A stretch of 64,000 nt of DNA, taken from Phoronis australis (taxonomy: Eukaryota > Phoronida > Phoronidae). Shown one piece after another: positions 52,901 to 62,100 of the stretch. The DNA lies in NCBI GenBank assembly GCA_002633005.1, contig NMRA01000376.1:333519-397518 (forward strand), in the 5' to 3' direction. How positions within the stretch are numbered: position 1 is the stretch's first letter; each line of letters begins with the position of its first letter. The position numbers were made by a program, and so were the translations under genes. The notes below the pieces were generated by a model. That model had not been told where the DNA came from. It did no database searches and saw only the letters and a program-made list of their open reading frames with translations.

Positions 52901-54310
52901 GCCAGATAAAAACGCAGGTGTCAAAAACATGCGTAAAACTTTTTAAATACCCTCCAAGTGGCAAAGAAAGCATCAAATCTGTTCAAAAATGGGAAGGCGT
53001 TATCATCTCCTTAATAGAAACCTATCTGCCGAATTTCATGAAAATACATTAATGAATTCCGAAGATACAAAGGTAAGTGTACAAGAACATTTTGCCACAA
53101 GGGGGCACAGTGGTATTTGGATCAGTTTGACACTTGTCACAGTTTGTCCTTGGTTCCATAGGAACACATCTTTCAAATTTCACATTCACAAAGCTCCTTC
53201 AAATGGTTATGGAGATTCAGCTGCAGACACAAAAAACAAAATCGCCAATAGAGGGCAAAAAAATAGTAGGACCTGTCTATAAGTCAACATCAGTCGTGGC
53301 CTTCTCATCAGGAACATATCTTTAAATGTTCACAATGATCCTTTGAGCCGTATGGCAGATAGAGAAGCAGACGCCAGAAAACGTACATAAAAATAACAAA
53401 AACTTGACAAAAGGTGACATAAAAACCACCGAAACCATCCAAAAATACAATGGCATCACCGCCTCCTTATTAAAAACCTATTCTCAAATTTCATGAAAAT
53501 CCATCACGGAAATCCAAAGATACAGAGGCAAACAAAAAAATAAAATTTCCACTAAGGGGCACAGTGGTAATTGGATCGATCCGAAACTCGTCATCATCTG
53601 CCGTCAGCCGCTTAAGAACACACCTGCCAAATTTCAATACTATCCTGCAAGGGGTTTAGGAGACACAGCAGTGGACGCTGGACCCCACAGGTGAAGACAA
53701 TATGCACCCATACATAAATACGGGGGCGAATAAAAATGAAGAATTTGAAAATGGCACATGTACACATTGTTTGNAATTTCATGAAAATCCATCACGGAAA
53801 TCCAAAGATACAGAGGCAAACAAAAAAATAAAATTTCCACTAAAGGGGCACAGTGGTAATTGGATCGATCCGAAACTCGTCATCATCTGCCGTCAGCCGC
53901 TTAAGAACACACCTGCAATACTATCCTGCAAGGGGTTTAGGAGATACAGCAGTGGACGCTGGACCCCACAGGTGAAGACAATATGCACCCATACATAAAT
54001 ACGGGGGCGAATAAAAATGAAGAATTTGAAAATGGCACATGTACACATTGTTTGTGACTTGAGTTGGTAAGGGGAATGGAATCTTCTCACCGTAACAAGA
54101 GTAACACCTTTAATTAGATTTTCATTTTTAGCCAGCTAAAGGGTGAAAAACTCTACTTTAAAATGCCATAACCTAACACACAATTTGATGTTTATTTTCC
54201 CCAGGTAGACTCACCGATCGTGCATTAATATCGACTCCTTGGGTACGATAGCCACAGATGAGTTTGACCACTTCAGGCTTTCCGTGCTTACAAGCCCAGT
54301 GTAGGGCAGT
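31903..54310 (-). CDS. Sowah: Sosondowah ankyrin-repeat protein, 5'-incomplete
   Basis: This is a partial gene built from exons 54310-54215, 44219-44147, 43250-43170, 33124-32928 and 32160-32072, all minus strand, GT/AG and phase-compatible (0, 1, 1, 0). Joined, the first three give two ankyrin repeats and the start of a third: TALHWACKHGKPEVVKL, then ALHLAALHGHEDVVELL, then ADVNIRDNSGKRAKQYL. The later exons carry RVGSFSQRVRKTTERFSH, which resembles the post-ankyrin motif of SOWAH proteins. The N-terminal domain and the exon preceding TALHW were not found up to 64000. Introns are about 10 kb. Next to Irx in the same orientation, it fits the known Sowah-Irx synteny. The exact function of Sowah proteins is poorly known. 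Candidate cassette exons and two alternative 3' ends are listed separately. Confidence 0.85.
32072..32160 (-). CDS. Sowah: Sowah C-terminal exon, lysine-rich
   Basis: This exon is 89 nt, entering in phase 0 after a TTTGTGTTATAG acceptor. It encodes LTKDFMPPPKTSAPKKKK and then SRKEKSKENDP, a Pro/Lys-rich tail that could act as a nuclear localisation signal. A CCCAG/GTACTT donor ends it in phase 2. If that donor is not used the frame stays open to a stop at 31905-31903, with an AATAAA at 31662-31657. I could not find a convincing next exon; an acceptor near 30.9 kb would add only a few codons before a stop. Confidence 0.6.
32161..32927. other. Sowah intron between the last two identified exons
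   Basis: This is short noncoding DNA. I see nothing further in it. Confidence 0.6.
32928..33124 (-). CDS. Sowah: Sowah exon, post-ankyrin RVGSFSQRVRKTTERFS motif
   Basis: This exon is 197 nt, entering phase 1 and leaving phase 0, between a TTTCGCCTGCAG acceptor and a GGCTCG/GTGAGT donor. It encodes a basic Ser-rich segment with TRVGSFSQRVRKTTERFSH, similar to the short motif (..RIGSLNVRVKKTTEAF..) after the ankyrin repeats of vertebrate SOWAH proteins as I recall it. QRKSS and ERKGS later in the exon are further basophilic-kinase-like sites. The exon phase matches the donor at 43170 and all the cassette candidates. Confidence 0.75.
35183..35292. repeat. 36-bp tandem repeat, three copies
   Basis: CATGACTT recurs at 35193, 35229 and 35265, inside copies of roughly AAAAACCCAACATGACTTTA + CAAGACAGAAGTATTG. 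The array begins within 7 nt of the donor of the 54-nt cassette candidate and is U-rich on the sense strand. Confidence 0.9.
35299..35352 (-). CDS. Candidate Sowah 54-nt cassette exon with RRPS site
   Basis: An acceptor CTGTTTTAACATCCAG precedes a 54-nt segment ending in a strong TTTTG/GTGAGTG donor. In phase 1 it encodes LLWGSVRRPSVISPLGF, including an RRPS basophilic-kinase consensus. It is symmetric (phase 1-1), so inclusion or skipping keeps frame. A three-copy 36-bp tandem repeat lies immediately downstream of its donor. One other frame is also open, so coding use is not proven. Confidence 0.42.
35803..35835 (-). CDS. Candidate Sowah 33-nt cassette microexon
   Basis: A good acceptor (GGTCTGTTTTCAG) precedes a 33-nt segment ending GAAG before GTAACA. 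In phase 1 it adds GVVQIQRKQE plus split codons and keeps frame. The donor is moderate. Confidence 0.33.
38735..39025. repeat. Foldback MITE-like element, family A
   Basis: It carries GAAAATGGCATATGTACACA and TTGCCTGTGACTTGAG, plus inverted arms around GGTCTTGTAGTATCATATTT and its counterpart. It is a more diverged copy of 27375-27700. Confidence 0.7.
40278..40322. repeat. Interrupted CA microsatellite
   Basis: Runs of ACACAC are broken by TAACAT and AAACTC. Confidence 0.85.
41242..41292 (-). CDS. Candidate Sowah 51-nt cassette exon
   Basis: A 51-nt segment lies between an ATACTGCAG acceptor and a GAAG/GTATGT donor. It is phase 1-1 compatible with its Sowah neighbours and encodes AGDNLVFYHVSEDVLE with no stop. 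The peptide has a coding-like composition. No domain is recognised. Confidence 0.4.
42140..42166 (-). CDS. Candidate Sowah 27-nt cassette microexon
   Basis: A long pyrimidine tract ending CTCCTCTTTCTAG precedes a 27-nt segment ending GAG before a GTAAGC donor. In the required phase 1 it adds HVHSAIFSR without a stop and preserves the downstream frame. Size, phase and strong splice signals support it; chance remains a real alternative. Confidence 0.3.
43066..43250 (-). CDS. Sowah: Alternative Sowah terminal exon (read-through)
   Basis: The ankyrin-end exon remains open for about 34 codons beyond the 43170 donor. It encodes a basic, Ser/Thr-rich tail (RKRMSSLTTFKSRN, then TVIAHTTLVTSDC) before TAG. 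An AATAAA on the minus strand at 42715-42710, about 350 nt downstream, could end such a transcript. This would make a short Sowah isoform lacking the RVGSFSQRV motif. The length of open frame and an available polyA signal are the only evidence. Confidence 0.45.
43170..43250 (-). CDS. Sowah: Sowah exon, third ankyrin start, internal form
   Basis: This exon is 81 nt, phase 1 to phase 1, after a CATTTCAG acceptor. With the preceding exon it gives GADVNIRDNSGKRAKQYL, the usual GADVN.RDNSG ankyrin hairpin, followed by SNSGSSKVQ. The donor is CAGC/GTAAGC at 43169-43168. Its phase matches exon 33124-32928 and the candidate cassette exons. If that donor is ignored the frame stays open to a stop at 43068-43066 (separate entry). 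Confidence 0.85.
44147..44219 (-). CDS. Sowah: Sowah exon, second ankyrin repeat
   Basis: This exon is 73 nt, entering in phase 0 and leaving in phase 1, between a GATTGCAG acceptor and a TATG/GTAAGC donor. It encodes GYTALHLAALHGHEDVVELL and then VSVY. Joined to the previous exon it restores a continuous ankyrin consensus (DINARS-GYTALHLAALHG). Confidence 0.9.
46205..46277. repeat. 27-bp tandem repeat, about 2.5 copies
   Basis: GATTGCCGG recurs at 46231 and 46258 in the unit TTTTTTTAATGACTTGATTG + CCGGATA. Confidence 0.85.
49437..49690. repeat. Diverged minisatellite, about five copies
   Basis: Units of roughly 45-60 bp contain TTTGTATATTGCAAACAATG followed by CA.ATCATTGGCAGAG. They give a repetitive CLQYTK-like open frame on the minus strand that is not a gene. 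Confidence 0.85.
52455..53735. mobile_element. Modular hairpin-ended repeat, family C, copy 1
   Basis: This is built from recurring modules: AATTTCATGAAAAT..A, AAGATACAGAGGCAAA, GCCACTAGGGGGCACA, CCGAAACTCGTCATC and TCCTGCAAGGGGTTTAGGAG. It ends in ATGCACCCATACATAAATAC + GGGGGCGAATAAA. It is noncoding. Confidence 0.7.
53487..53773. repeat. Direct duplication, left copy
   Basis: This is almost identical to 53775-54054. The differences are one inserted A, a 7-8 nt deletion in the right copy and a C/T change. It ends at the lone N. Confidence 0.95.
53774..53774. other. Single N at duplication junction
   Basis: One undetermined base sits exactly between two nearly identical copies, suggesting unmerged contig ends. 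Confidence 0.95.
53775..54054. repeat. Direct duplication, right copy
   Basis: This repeats 53487-53773, including the hairpin end of family C and the start of a family A fragment. It is continuous with the downstream sequence. Confidence 0.95.
54029..54150. repeat. Half foldback element, family A
   Basis: It starts GAAAATGGCACATGTACACA and contains GTGACTTGAGTTGGTAA and TTAGATTTTCATTTTTAGCC. It corresponds to the right half of the 27375-27700 element. Confidence 0.6.
54215..54310 (-). CDS. Sowah: Sowah exon, first ankyrin repeat
   Basis: This exon is 96 nt, 32 codons, phase 0 at both ends, between a TCCATTTCAG acceptor and a TCG/GTGAGT donor. It encodes TALHWACKHGKPEVVKL followed by GVDINARS, an ankyrin repeat of the SOWAH type (TALHWA.KHG). 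The upstream exon must end in phase 0 and was not identified. Confidence 0.88.
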
Positions 54311-55036
54311 CTGAAATGGACGAATAACAGTTGCCAATGGGGGGGGGCTAGGACAGCCCAAAACAAAGTTGAAGGACAATTGTATATTGAAAAATCAAGC
54401 ACACAGAGATTAGACTGAGACCACATAATTTTTAGCGATACGTACACAAGCAAATTAGCAATCACGGTCAACACATATTCAAACACAACCATGCTTTAAA
54501 TGATAACTTTGCATTTCTACATGACAAATGAGATCAGAGGGTCATTTTAAGTCACTTTCTAATGAACTTTTCACAACTTTAATAACATGCAAGAGCAGTT
54601 TTCACAATTTGCCCATCAAGTTGAAAAATCAAATAACGTTGAATATTAATCAATTATGAATTAAGGCAAGACAATAGAAATTAAAAAGCAGACAAAACTA
54701 AGAGTCAGACTAAAACACCCGCCAGCGTAGTACAAAGATGAAAGTAGATAAAACAAATTGTGCACGTGTAAATCACCAGACGTCTGTGATGGGTAATTTG
54801 CATAAAAATAAATATAGTTATATAAATCACCTATTCCGTGATACGTTTTCAGCAAAGTACCAAGGCCAATGTGGCATTGACTTGTAAAACATGATTCATC
54901 CACTCAATGCTATACAACTTTCATGAGTCTGATCCCCACAGATTTCGCTTTAGAGTTAAAAAAACATTTTTCATTTTCCTTTGTTCACCTTGACACGTGT
55001 ATCAATAATAAAAAAAATATAATAACAATGATTTTA

Positions 55037-55900
55037 AACAAGAGCAACCCAGAGCGTTAAAATGCATCGCTAACGGTGTGCTTCTGGGGGTGTATATTTG
55101 TATCATGACAATGGCCACTAGATGGTGCAAAATACATCGAATCCACCCGAAACGGGAAAATGCCATCACTTCTTTAATAGAAAGCTATTAACAAAATTTC
55201 ATAAAAATATGTCAAAAACTTCAGAGAAGCAAAGGAAAACAGAAAAAAAAAGAAATTGCCACTAGGGGGCACAGCATTCGCTAGATTTGTCTGAACGTCA
55301 TCCTTGTCCATTGTCAACTCCATATAAATATACTTGCTAAATTTAATAAAGATCCTGCAGCAGGTTTAGGAGATACAACTATGAACGCAGAAAAAAACTG
55401 CCACTAGGAGGTGCCATAGCAATCAACATCATTGGAAAATGATCGTCAACCATCCTCTTCATACTAAAAACATGTATGCCAATTTTCGTTATCATCCTTG
55501 GAATGGTTTGGTTGATAGAGGGGCGGACTCGAAAACAGCAAAAATGGCCATTAAGTTGTGCAAAATACCTTGATTACATCCGAAAACGATAGGATAGTGT
55601 CCTATTACCAATAGATGTCTGTATTCCAAATTTTATGAAAATTCGTTGAAAACCTTTGAAGATATAGAGGCAAACATAAAAAATAAAATTGCCACAAGGG
55701 GGCACATCGGTATTCGAGTCGATCCGAAACTCGTCGCCCTCTGTCGTCAACCCCATAGAAACACACCTGCCAAATTTCATTAAGATCCTGCAAGGGCTTT
55801 AGGAGATACAGCCACGGATGCCGGACACCAGATGTCCGGACGCCCAGACAGAGATGACGGCCCTATGCGACCACATATAAATATATGGGCGCATAAACAT
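55037..55900. mobile_element. Family C repeat, full-looking copy 2
   Basis: It starts AACAAGAGCAACCCAGAGCG and ends in the hairpin GCGACCACATATAAATATAT + GGGCGCATAAA. Inside are two rounds of the CACTAGGGGGCACA and GGTTTAGGAGATACA modules. It is noncoding. Confidence 0.75.
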
Positions 55901-56871
55901 TAATAATAGTAGTAATAAGAATAACTGAAAGATTGTGAGTTTAATCAAATTTAATTTTCAATTCTTTCAAGTAAACTCTAATTCTAAAATGTAACAGTAC
56001 TTTACAGATGGTTTTTGTTCAATTCAAAAACACTACTTCGGATGTTGACAGAAAAACCAAAAAATTGACACTCAAATAAAAAGCACTGAAACATCAACTA
56101 GTTTTTCCTTTTTTGTTGATAATAGCTTTTCAATGCCCCACGCATGAGATAACTGGTGTGTAAACTGTGAAGTCAGCCCAGTGTTGGCGTGTTCGTTTAA
56201 ACTAATTTACATTTTGGATAACAGAGATAAAGTATCATCCCTGTATTTTGATAAATTATCTCAAAAAGTGCAATTGATGTTTTAACAATCACAAGCAAAT
56301 ATTTCAAAACAAATACTTTGCGTCTGTGTGTACAAATTGGAGGCAAGAAACCTCAGTCACTCAGTTTACGCACACAGCATTATGAAGAACATTACGCCTA
56401 GAACTACTAACTATACAAAGTTTTAAACACTCAGATACGCAGCGTTATCAACTAAAATATAAGGATAAAATGGATAAAATGACGAATATAGACGGAACAT
56501 ATATATTAAGAAATTTAACAACTATATGTTTCAAGCAATGCCACAATCCAGAGAAGACAGGCTAATGCAACTGTAAATATAGTGAAGGTAAAATGAGAAG
56601 AAAAAAGAAATTTAGAGGACAAAAGACATTCAAATGAGACATCCTTCCAATAGTCACAAAGAAAGACACATGTGACCTTAATTAACCAAGGCCAAAAAAG
56701 TATTGTAGGTTCTGGTCTTTTTATGTTCAAAATTGAGTCCATGGTGCGAAAGTCTTTTAGTTGCTCACTTTTAAAACAGAAAATCCAACCAAGACAAGTG
56801 AAAATGGTCAGCAAATCACAAATAATGTTTCAAACCACGCTTACCCACCTTTGTACAGCCTTTCAAAATAA

Positions 56872-56905
56872 TGCACCCACGCATAAATATGTGGGTGCAT
56901 AAAAA
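56872..56905. repeat. Solo terminal hairpin of family C
   Basis: TGCACCCAC and GTGGGTGCA pair perfectly around GCATAAATAT and are followed by TAAAAA. It is the same terminal structure as the full copies but lacks the body. Confidence 0.75.
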
Positions 56906-58374
56906 ACACAATACCTTGGCTGAAATCGATGCAGGTGGGTGTTTTTTTTTAGTCTGTGAGCGCAAGTCTCAAAATCAGTCAGGGGTAAAAATCAGAATCA
57001 GCTTTTCTTTTTTGGCCCAATGGATAAACCAATCATAGATTATACCAATATGGAATAAGAAGGGTAGAGACAGGCAGATAAGGCAGGTGGATTCGTCGTT
57101 TTAGTAATTTCATTCTCATGCAGTAGTTTTCATAATGAACTAGACAGACTTCAACAGAACTCTGCCAGACTTAGCCAAACTTGGATAAACATCATACCAG
57201 AACTACTTGGCAATTTTGTCAAATTTTTGTCATGGTAAAATACAGTTTTTGTCAAACTTTTACAGGAGTTTAACATGACGTTATTACGCCAAGCCATTAT
57301 TCGGTTATTTATGCACTTGGAATTTCAACAGTGTGGATGTAGCAGCACTTGTCAAGATTTTGTCGAGATTGAAACGGATTCCAGATAATTAGCCGTGCTT
57401 TTCTGTACCGAAACTTTGTCAAACTTCTGTATTGTCGAGTTGTTTAGAAAACTATTTCTTTACTGAATGCACAGTTCTCACTAATTTTTGTTTTCTATTC
57501 AAAAGCTATGGATACAAACACAGGGAAGGCCTGTCCATTACTGCTGAGAGTAAGTAGTTCCCACACTCAGGACGACTTTTGAATGGGAGTGAATCCACCC
57601 AAGAAAAATGTGAAAGAAACAGGGAAACAGTGAACGCTACAACAAGAGCCAAATGCCATTTTGTGTGAACTAAAACACTTAATGTTTCATTTCCTCTAAT
57701 CCTTGCTAAAATTTTTGGAATCTCCTGAGTGGCAATGGAAATAAGGTCGAATTACGGTAACTAAAAATTTTTAAGACCAATTTGTGATTGGCTGAGCTTT
57801 GATTTTGTATTTTCAGAAAGAGAAATGGAAGAAAATGTGGCATTAATTAGAAATGCCCTATTTTTTTCAAAACATTATATGTGGTCATACCACCATCATT
57901 ACAAAATATAAATAAAAGCAAAAGTAAAAAGAAAAGTTTGTACTCACCATCTGGTAACGCGAACATGAAATAAAGAGAGAACATGAAATTAAAATATGTA
58001 AAAACTGCCAAAACAAACAACACAAAAGCACAAAGACAACTGTAAACTGAAATGATAGTTACCCAAGACAGGAAATACATGATAAAAAGATGCTCAAGAA
58101 AACGTTGCAAGCTTGAGTACACTCCATAGATGCAAAAACTCGCAAAAAGCCAAGGTCAAGATCATGGTAGTCTTTTGTGAGGTATTGCCATGGGTTTCCA
58201 TAGTTTCTTATTGTCCCGCTTTTTGAAGCTGCCTCTTGCGTCCCGCCACAGCATTAGAATAACCCACTTTTTGACATATCCAATGGTATTTACGCACTTA
58301 TCCTGTAGTGTGCATTTCCGTGTTTTTGTACACTTTTTAACCCATTCATTTGTTACATTTCGCAGCCATCCAAT

Positions 58375-59157
58375 AACAAGAGCAACACGGAGCGTTGAAA
58401 TGCGCCATGAATGCATCACGAATGGTGTGCTTATAGGGTTATTTATTTGAATCATAAAAATGGCCACTAGATGGCACAGAAACATACAATCCATCCAAGA
58501 ACGGGAACATGCCATACATCATGAAATCTGTCAGAAAAAAGGAAAACAGAAACAAATGAAATTGCCACTTGTGGGCACAGCGTCCATTGGATTCGCCTGA
58601 AAGTCGTCGTTGTCTGTTATCTTCATATAAATAGAATTACTAAATTTAATAAAGATCCTACAGTGCGTTTCGGAGATACAGCCATGGAGGCGCCACAGTG
58701 GTCAGTCGCCATCATCTAACGTCCTCTTCACACTGAGAACATATTCGCCAATTTTCAAAACCATCCCTAAAATGACTTGGATGATAGATGGGTGGTCGCC
58801 AAAAACAAGATTTGAAAACAGCAAAAATGGTGCAAACGAGGTTGAATCCATCCAAAAACAGGAGGATAGCATCATCTCATCAATAGGTGCCTATATACCA
58901 AATTTTATGAAAATCCGTTGAGGACTTTTGAAGATACAGAGGTAAGCGTAAAAACTAAAATTGCCACTAGGGGGCACACCGGTAGTTGGATCCATCCAAA
59001 AGTTCGCTCATGCTGTCCCATCCACGGAAGGAATATATGTGTTAAATTTCATGAATATATGTCAAGGCGTTTTGGAGATAGAGCAGCGGACGCCGGACGG
59101 ACAGACGGAGATGACGGCATAATGCGTTCACGTATAAATATGTGGACGCATAAAAAA
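58375..59157. mobile_element. Family C repeat, full-looking copy 3
   Basis: It starts AACAAGAGCAACACGGAGCG and ends in the hairpin GCGTTCACGTATAAATATGT + GGACGCATAAA. Module order matches copy 2, which defines both boundaries of the element. Confidence 0.78.
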
Positions 59158-62100
59158 CAACGCGGTCACCATGATGTCTCTGAATGTTGTGGCGGACATT
59201 TCCCCATATGGTACCCTGCATCCAGATATCCTGCTTTTTCATTTTGGAATGTTCACAGCTACGCATCACAAGCACGTGATCACGCTAGCTTTCCTTGCAA
59301 GTGTCTAGCATCTACGGCACCCAGCCTTGAACATAGCATTAGTTGAAAACATTATTCAGCAACCTTTCAATTAGAAAAATACATAGATTTGCACACAAAA
59401 CACAACAAAAACTATAAATTGCAATGGTAACTACTGAAATACTGGGGAAAAGAAAAAAATTAAAAATAAACTGCAATCGTAATGTATTTAAAAACGTTGC
59501 TCAGGAACATTTCAACCAGAAAAGTACATCGTATACTTGCATGGAATAGGAAAAGGCGGCGAATAAATCTAAAATTAATTTCCATTTTATCCACCAGTTA
59601 CTATATCATTTGATCATGCAAATCTAATTAGATGAACAAATGTACCACTTTTCATGCTGCCAATCACTCACAATTTCAAATCTGATCAGATTTTATCTTG
59701 TCAATGTGTGAATTGCGCGTTATCAAGATCTAGGTTCTGCTCACAACACTTACCAGCGTCGTTTTTTGATAATTAATTTCCGATTTCAACACAAGGAAAA
59801 GATCTCAACATAATCTGTCGTGTAATCAACTTGTCATTTGAAACTCGTCAAGGATATGAAAAAATAAAACGTAATTAAGCCCGCCCTTCAATAAATACAT
59901 AACAGCTGGCTTAAGAATACTTGAAGAAAAAAAAAACACCGGCAGACAAAACCTGTGACAATTCAACTTGAAGTATCAGTGTCTAAAAAGAATTTTATGT
60001 ATTTTAGACATAATGAATTTAGAACATGAATGAGTCAATAACTTGAGCTCATCAGACTTTTATTGCGTAATGCTTCTGACAAAAATGTTTTACTCGCAAA
60101 AATGCAGACAAAAACAATCCGTGTGAGCTCAAACATTCATTTTTGTGGAAAAACAAACTAAGTTGTTTCGCACAAAACTCGACTTAAAATATCCGTTTTA
60201 TTCAACAAATCACGAAAAGTTGGCTTTCCACAGAAGTCTACTTTCATTTCTAATTGACACTTGTCTAAAAAACAAAAAATGAAAATTTGCTACTCAAATA
60301 ATTTGAAACACAAACATAAAAATGAGAAATAAACAATAAACAATTTTGCTCGATCCTAATGCTAAAACAGATATTGAATTTCAAAAAAGATACAAAAGCA
60401 ATTAAAACCGAAACAGAGAATTTGAAAGGTTTTTAAATATATCCAATTTCGAGACACCTGCACCTTGGTTTTTATCCGATAATCACTTTATGTCAATAGT
60501 CTGATCCAATTGTACTAATTAAAATCCTATGTCTACTTGAGTTGACTAGTCACGGAATGGAGCAATGTAAACATAAGATACTTGTCTGAGTGAACGCTCC
60601 TTACACGCTAATGGTCTTTGATGTTGAGCGGGAACATTAGAAATAAGACAAATAGTATACCCTACGCGCGCGGCTTGTGATTTCTAACTTAAGAAATGAA
60701 GACAACTATAAACTATTAGATGATCCGTTATGATTATCTTTTTATGACAATCTGGCAAAAACGGGAAAATGTTCAAACAGTAAACCTCTCACCATTTTAG
60801 GGTACAATGTAGCAGACAAGTGAAACTTAATTTTTTCATAAAAAGATACGTAGCACCATATTAATGCATTTCCATGTTCAAGTTTTGTACCACTATAACA
60901 TAGAACCTTGAACAAACCAATTAAAAAAGTATTTTAGCAAATATTTCTATTCACAACTCAAGAGATTTTACCATAACATTTTTAACATAATCAAATTTTG
61001 TTGCATGACTATGTATGGCAAGGCTTCACACAAAAATAATTGACCAAAATGGTCATTTTTCATTTTTCAAACAACTTATCACATTGTAATGCCCAAAGCA
61101 TTTACCAAATGTGTTAAGGTAGAAACATTGCTAGCAATGAAGTAAACTTTTCACCTTAAAGTTATTTATTTCTGTTGAGAAATTTCATGAACTAATATTT
61201 TATTTTTTTGAAAAAGTGGATTCTAAATTAAGAACATTTTAAGCAGAGAACAGCTATCAACTTAAAGAATTTTTAACGTGATTATGTAAGAAGTATCAAA
61301 ACAGTGAAGGTAATTAAGTTTTTTTTGTAAAACTAAGAATGAGTTCTTCAGGAGTGTTATTGCCTAGGTAACAATTCAGAGACACAGACTAAATGTAATG
61401 GGAAAAAGATTATTTCACATGAGGGAAGTTCCATGTCAGTAGTAGCATGTGGTAAAACTTTTCTCTATTCAGAACACCACTTCCCATAAAAAAGAATTAT
61501 ACTAAGTCAGTTTTTTGAATAAAAATAAAAACTCAGAAAAAATTCTTGTATCGCATTGGGCAAATAGTACAATCGTCAGTATTAACAGCAATGTAAGATA
61601 ATTAATTAAAACTAAAGCTGGACTTGCTATAACAGTAAGACAAACCCTAAAACTTAACACTCCTTAACTCATTCGTCCTTTTTCACCACTGGAAATCAAA
61701 AAGAAATTTCATAACGTGTAAGAAAATTTGTCACAACTTTGATAAAAATCATAAAAGATTTATAATCATCTGAGATAACAACTAATAAGAGCAAAACACT
61801 AATACAGTAGAAGGACAATAAGAAAAGGGGGATACACTGTATTTATTCCTACAAGAAAATCTCATCAGTTTGGGACACGATACAGCGGTCAAGAAGTTCC
61901 GCATTTTTGGCCCTCCACTTACAAGCAAGCGTGTAGTCTTGCTTTAAACAATTATGCTTGCCAGGTTGACAGCCTGCAGAGCACGGCCAAAACAGTGCAG
62001 GGTCGGTGAGGGCATGACAAATCCTCTTCAGCCAATTAATGGGTTATTAATAACACTGTGTAATCATAGGACCATCAACCCAGTCACTGAACGAAAACAG

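Larger units (their letters stand above)
44220..54214. other. Sowah intron between ankyrin exons (10 kb)
   Basis: The exons on either side join into one ankyrin repeat, so no constitutive exon is expected here. It holds minisatellites (46205-46277, 49437-49690) and the repeat complex from about 52.4 kb on. The open frame at 45488-45709 is unrecognised. Confidence 0.65.

Noticed and set aside
57847-58122. 91-codon hydrophobic minus-strand frame
   Set aside because: The hydrophobicity comes from T-rich low-complexity DNA; no domain and no consistent splice partners.
59747-59790. Strong GACGCTG/GTAAGT minus-strand donor
   Set aside because: The phase-0 peptide upstream soon meets a stop and does not resemble Sowah.
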